Part shown: one piece after another, positions 6,780-8,047 of the stretch
How positions within the stretch are numbered: position 1 is the stretch's first letter
Layout of the letters: every line of letters begins with the position of its first letter
DNA from: Bordetella parapertussis
GTDB lineage: Bacteria; Pseudomonadota; Gammaproteobacteria; Burkholderiales; Burkholderiaceae_C
Length of the DNA stretch: 8,047 nucleotides
Assembly (NCBI GenBank): GCA_945900685.1
Contig: CAMDJS010000094.1
Coordinates: 1 to 8,047, forward strand
Direction of reading: 5' to 3'
Made by a program: the position numbers and the translations under genes
The notes under the pieces: generated by a model
The model's input: only the letters and a program-made list of their open reading frames with translations
The model's database searches: none
What the model was told of the DNA's origin: nothing

Positions 6780-7706
6780 TCAATTCATAGACTGAATGCC
6801 AGCCACAAGCCAGCCACTGTTGGGTGCTTTACTCAGCGACATGTTCCAAACTTCTTTGAACGCCTCAGCTTGGGCCCCGACATCTTCGCGAATCATCCCG
6901 GAGAACTCGACGCTGGCCAGGTGGCTGTCATAGGATTCTTCAATGCCCAGTAACTTGGCCTCAAGAGAGACCACTTCAGTTTTGGCTATTTGGCCCAGAG
7001 AACTGGTGGCGTCGCGCTCAGCAATTTGCGCTTTGATTTCGGTCAGCATATCGTCTGTCATCAGGTTACGCAGGCTAGCTGTATCTGATCTATCCCAAGC
7101 ATCTTGCATGGTGACAAAATTTTCTTTGGCGTGATGAAGGAACCCATTGACATCAAAACCAGCGGGGATTGACCAAGTAGGTTGAAATCCGCTGACCGCT
7201 GAGCCAATCATGCTTCCCGATGCTGAATGGGTCGCATTGGGATATGCGTTAAATTGGGTCGGTTGCTGCTGTATGGGCGGTGTTGCCCCAGCACCTTGAA
7301 AGGCAAAGGGACTTGTGTTTGCCGCAGGGTTTTGGGCAGCTGCTCTGCGCCGCATAAAGTAGCCCACCACCATCATGATGACCAAAGCAATAAGACCAAA
7401 CATCATGAACTGCCCCAACTCTTCACCAAACCCCATGGAACTTGCAAGCCATGCCAGCCCAAGACCTGCTGCAAGTCCGCCAAGCATCGCTCCCCATGGA
7501 CGTTTTTGTGGCGCTGCTGCAGGAGGGGTCGCGGCAGAGGAAGCGGGTGTGGCGTTTGGTGCCGGCTTGGCACCCTGTGTCTGGGACACATTGTTGGATT
7601 GCTTGCCAAAAGATTTGCCTGAACCCATGCGCTTAGCTGCTTCAGCACTGAAACCGTAAAAACCCAACAACAAAGCCAAGGCAACAGAAAGAAATTTACC
7701 GTGCAT
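6780..7706 (-). CDS. Tim44-like domain membrane protein
   Basis: A 308-residue protein from the ATG at 7706-7704. The frame is open upstream to 7799, but that region holds the promoter, and the 7706 start gives a proper signal peptide and ribosome binding site. Order of parts: signal peptide 1-24 (FLSVALALLLGF, then AEAA), the conserved KRMGSGKSFGKQ (25-36), a low-complexity Ala/Pro/Gln linker (45-69), a glycine-zipper hydrophobic segment (71-93), a second membrane helix (100-118) ending in RRR, another Gln/Pro/Ala-rich linker, and the Tim44-like domain (about 183-306; GFDVNGFLHHAKENF, VEFSGMIRED, EAFKEVWNM, GWLVAGIQ). The domain is shared with mitochondrial Tim44, a part of the protein import motor. 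Bacterial versions are widespread in proteobacteria but their role is unproven, so a link to membrane protein handling is only an inference. It is transcribed alone, convergent with trkH. Confidence 0.92.
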   Translation of the reverse strand: MHGKFLSVALALLLGFYGFSAEAAKRMGSGKSFGKQSNNVSQTQGAKPAPNATPASSAATPPAAAPQKRPWGAMLGGLAAGLGLAWLASSMGFGEELGQFMMFGLIALVIMMVVGYFMRRRAAAQNPAANTSPFAFQGAGATPPIQQQPTQFNAYPNATHSASGSMIGSAVSGFQPTWSIPAGFDVNGFLHHAKENFVTMQDAWDRSDTASLRNLMTDDMLTEIKAQIAERDATSSLGQIAKTEVVSLEAKLLGIEESYDSHLASVEFSGMIREDVGAQAEAFKEVWNMSLSKAPNSGWLVAGIQSMN

Positions 7707-7712
7707 AGTGAA

Positions 7713-7716
7713 CTCC
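7713..7716 (-). promoter_or_regulatory. Ribosome binding site deciding the Tim44-like start
   Basis: GGAG read on the minus strand (plus strand CTCC, 7713-7716), within TTGGAGTTC, lies 6 bases before the ATG at 7706. It supports this start over the upstream in-frame ATG at 7799, which would put a non-signal sequence in front of the signal peptide. Confidence 0.65.
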
Positions 7717-7752
7717 AAATGAAATCGACAATTGAAAAAACTTATGCTTAAG

Positions 7753-7781
7753 TTTATCCCGAAGCACACGAAACTTGTCAA
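7753..7781 (-). promoter_or_regulatory. Putative sigma70 promoter of the Tim44-like gene
   Basis: On the minus strand a perfect -35 box TTGACA (7781 to 7776) is followed after 17 bp by GATAAA (7758 to 7753), a four-of-six match to the -10 consensus. Transcription would start near 7746, about 40 bases before the ATG at 7706. An alternative -10 (TAAACT, 7756 to 7751) would give a 19-bp spacer. Confidence 0.45.
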
Positions 7782-7847
7782 CATGCCAACAATATCCATA
7801 TAGGAATTAGTTTTTCCACTTTACGCGCTTATCTAGGGATTGTTGAA

Positions 7848-7940
7848 ATGCCACTGAAGGCTTCTGGGATGGTAGAGAATGTCTCAAAGGATATTTCGAT
7901 CCAAAGCGCCAAGCATCTCTTTGTTAGGAAAAAACAATGA
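7848..7940 (+). CDS. Candidate 30-residue leader peptide overlapping the gltS start
   Basis: A 30-codon frame starts at ATG 7848, with AGGGA (7835-7839) 8 bases upstream as a plausible Shine-Dalgarno sequence. It ends in TGA at 7938-7940, which overlaps the ATG of the next gene (7937-7939) in an ATGA junction. That arrangement would allow translational coupling. The product is polar, starts MPLKASGM and ends with a basic stretch (VRKKQ). It has no membrane segment and no recognisable family. Such short frames arise by chance; the only support is the signal spacing and the overlap. Confidence 0.22.
   Translation: MPLKASGMVENVSKDISIQSAKHLFVRKKQ
7926..7929 (+). promoter_or_regulatory. Ribosome binding site of the gltS-like gene
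   Basis: AGGA at 7926-7929 is 7 bases before the ATG at 7937, which is a good position. It supports this start for the truncated transporter gene. I found no convincing plus-strand promoter between 7782 and 7925; TTGAAA (7843-7848) resembles a -35 but has no -10 at a normal distance. Confidence 0.55.
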
Positions 7941-8047
7941 CGTGGTCACTTGACTTTATTCAAACAACTGCAGTGGGCGCCATCGCGCTGTTTGTTGGGG
8001 TTGCTATCCTGCGCCGTGTGCCTGTGCTGCGGCGCTACAACATTCCT
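7937..8047 (+). CDS. gltS: Sodium/glutamate symporter, GltS type, 3'-truncated
   Basis: Only the first 37 codons are inside the window and the gene runs off its right end. The translation starts MTWSLDFIQTTAVGAIALFV, a hydrophobic first membrane segment, followed by RRVPVLRRYNIP. That matches the start of E. coli GltS, where the first helix is followed by FLKKYTIPEPVAGG. GltS is an inner-membrane carrier that imports glutamate together with Na+. The identification rests on a short stretch but the LRRYNIP match at the right distance from the start is specific. It is divergent from the Tim44-like gene, with a 230-bp spacer. Confidence 0.7.
   Translation, partial: MTWSLDFIQTTAVGAIALFVGVAILRRVPVLRRYNIP

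Noticed and set aside
7227..7659. Plus-strand and alternative-frame open frames opposite the Tim44-like gene
   Set aside because: They are shadows of its Ala/Pro/Gln-rich coding sequence and show no family features.
7707..7799. N-terminal extension of the Tim44-like protein from ATG 7799
   Set aside because: The 31 extra residues would precede a good signal peptide, the region contains a TTGACA promoter, and the ATG at 7706 has a well-placed GGAG.
1..8047. Defence system, prophage, CRISPR array or biosynthetic cluster
   Set aside because: All long frames are accounted for by known families. I saw no integrase, transposase, regularly spaced repeats, nuclease or assembly-line enzymes.

Overview
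The window looks like a chromosomal segment of a beta-proteobacterium, most likely in or near the Burkholderiales. The clearest pointers are a Tim44-like protein of the form common in that group, a trkA-trkH pair and a MipA/OmpV-type outer-membrane protein. Base composition is close to even by eye (not computed), with the left-hand acyltransferase gene visibly richer in A and T. No mobile element, CRISPR array, tRNA or rRNA was seen. Genus-level assignment is not possible from this sequence alone.

Left part (1-3575), all on the plus strand: the 3' portion of a membrane O-acyltransferase with a periplasmic SGNH domain (cut by the window edge), then a Tat-exported intradiol-dioxygenase-like protein with all four iron-ligand positions, then a 255-bp spacer with a perfect 14-bp palindrome and a good sigma70-like promoter, then a MipA/OmpV-family outer-membrane protein. 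All three products act at or outside the inner membrane, but nothing shows that they form one pathway.

Middle part (3766-6622): a trkA-trkH operon encoding the regulatory and channel subunits of Trk potassium uptake. The genes are 10 bp apart and the trkH ribosome binding site overlaps the trkA stop codon. The second NAD-binding motif of TrkA is degenerate. The operon ends before a symmetrical A-tract/hairpin/T-tract terminator that also serves the convergent gene.

Right part (6780-8047): on the minus strand, a Tim44-like membrane protein with its own promoter. Divergent from it on the plus strand is the start of a sodium/glutamate symporter of the GltS type, cut by the window end. A 30-codon open frame with its own Shine-Dalgarno sequence overlaps the gltS start codon as ATGA and is a candidate leader peptide.

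No stretch without a gene exceeds 300 bases. The spacers are 1812-1880, 2469-2723, 3576-3765, 6623-6779 and 7707-7936. I did not find a convincing new multi-gene system. The best leads are the orphan exported dioxygenase-like protein, the palindrome upstream of mipA, the altered TrkA motif and the candidate gltS leader.
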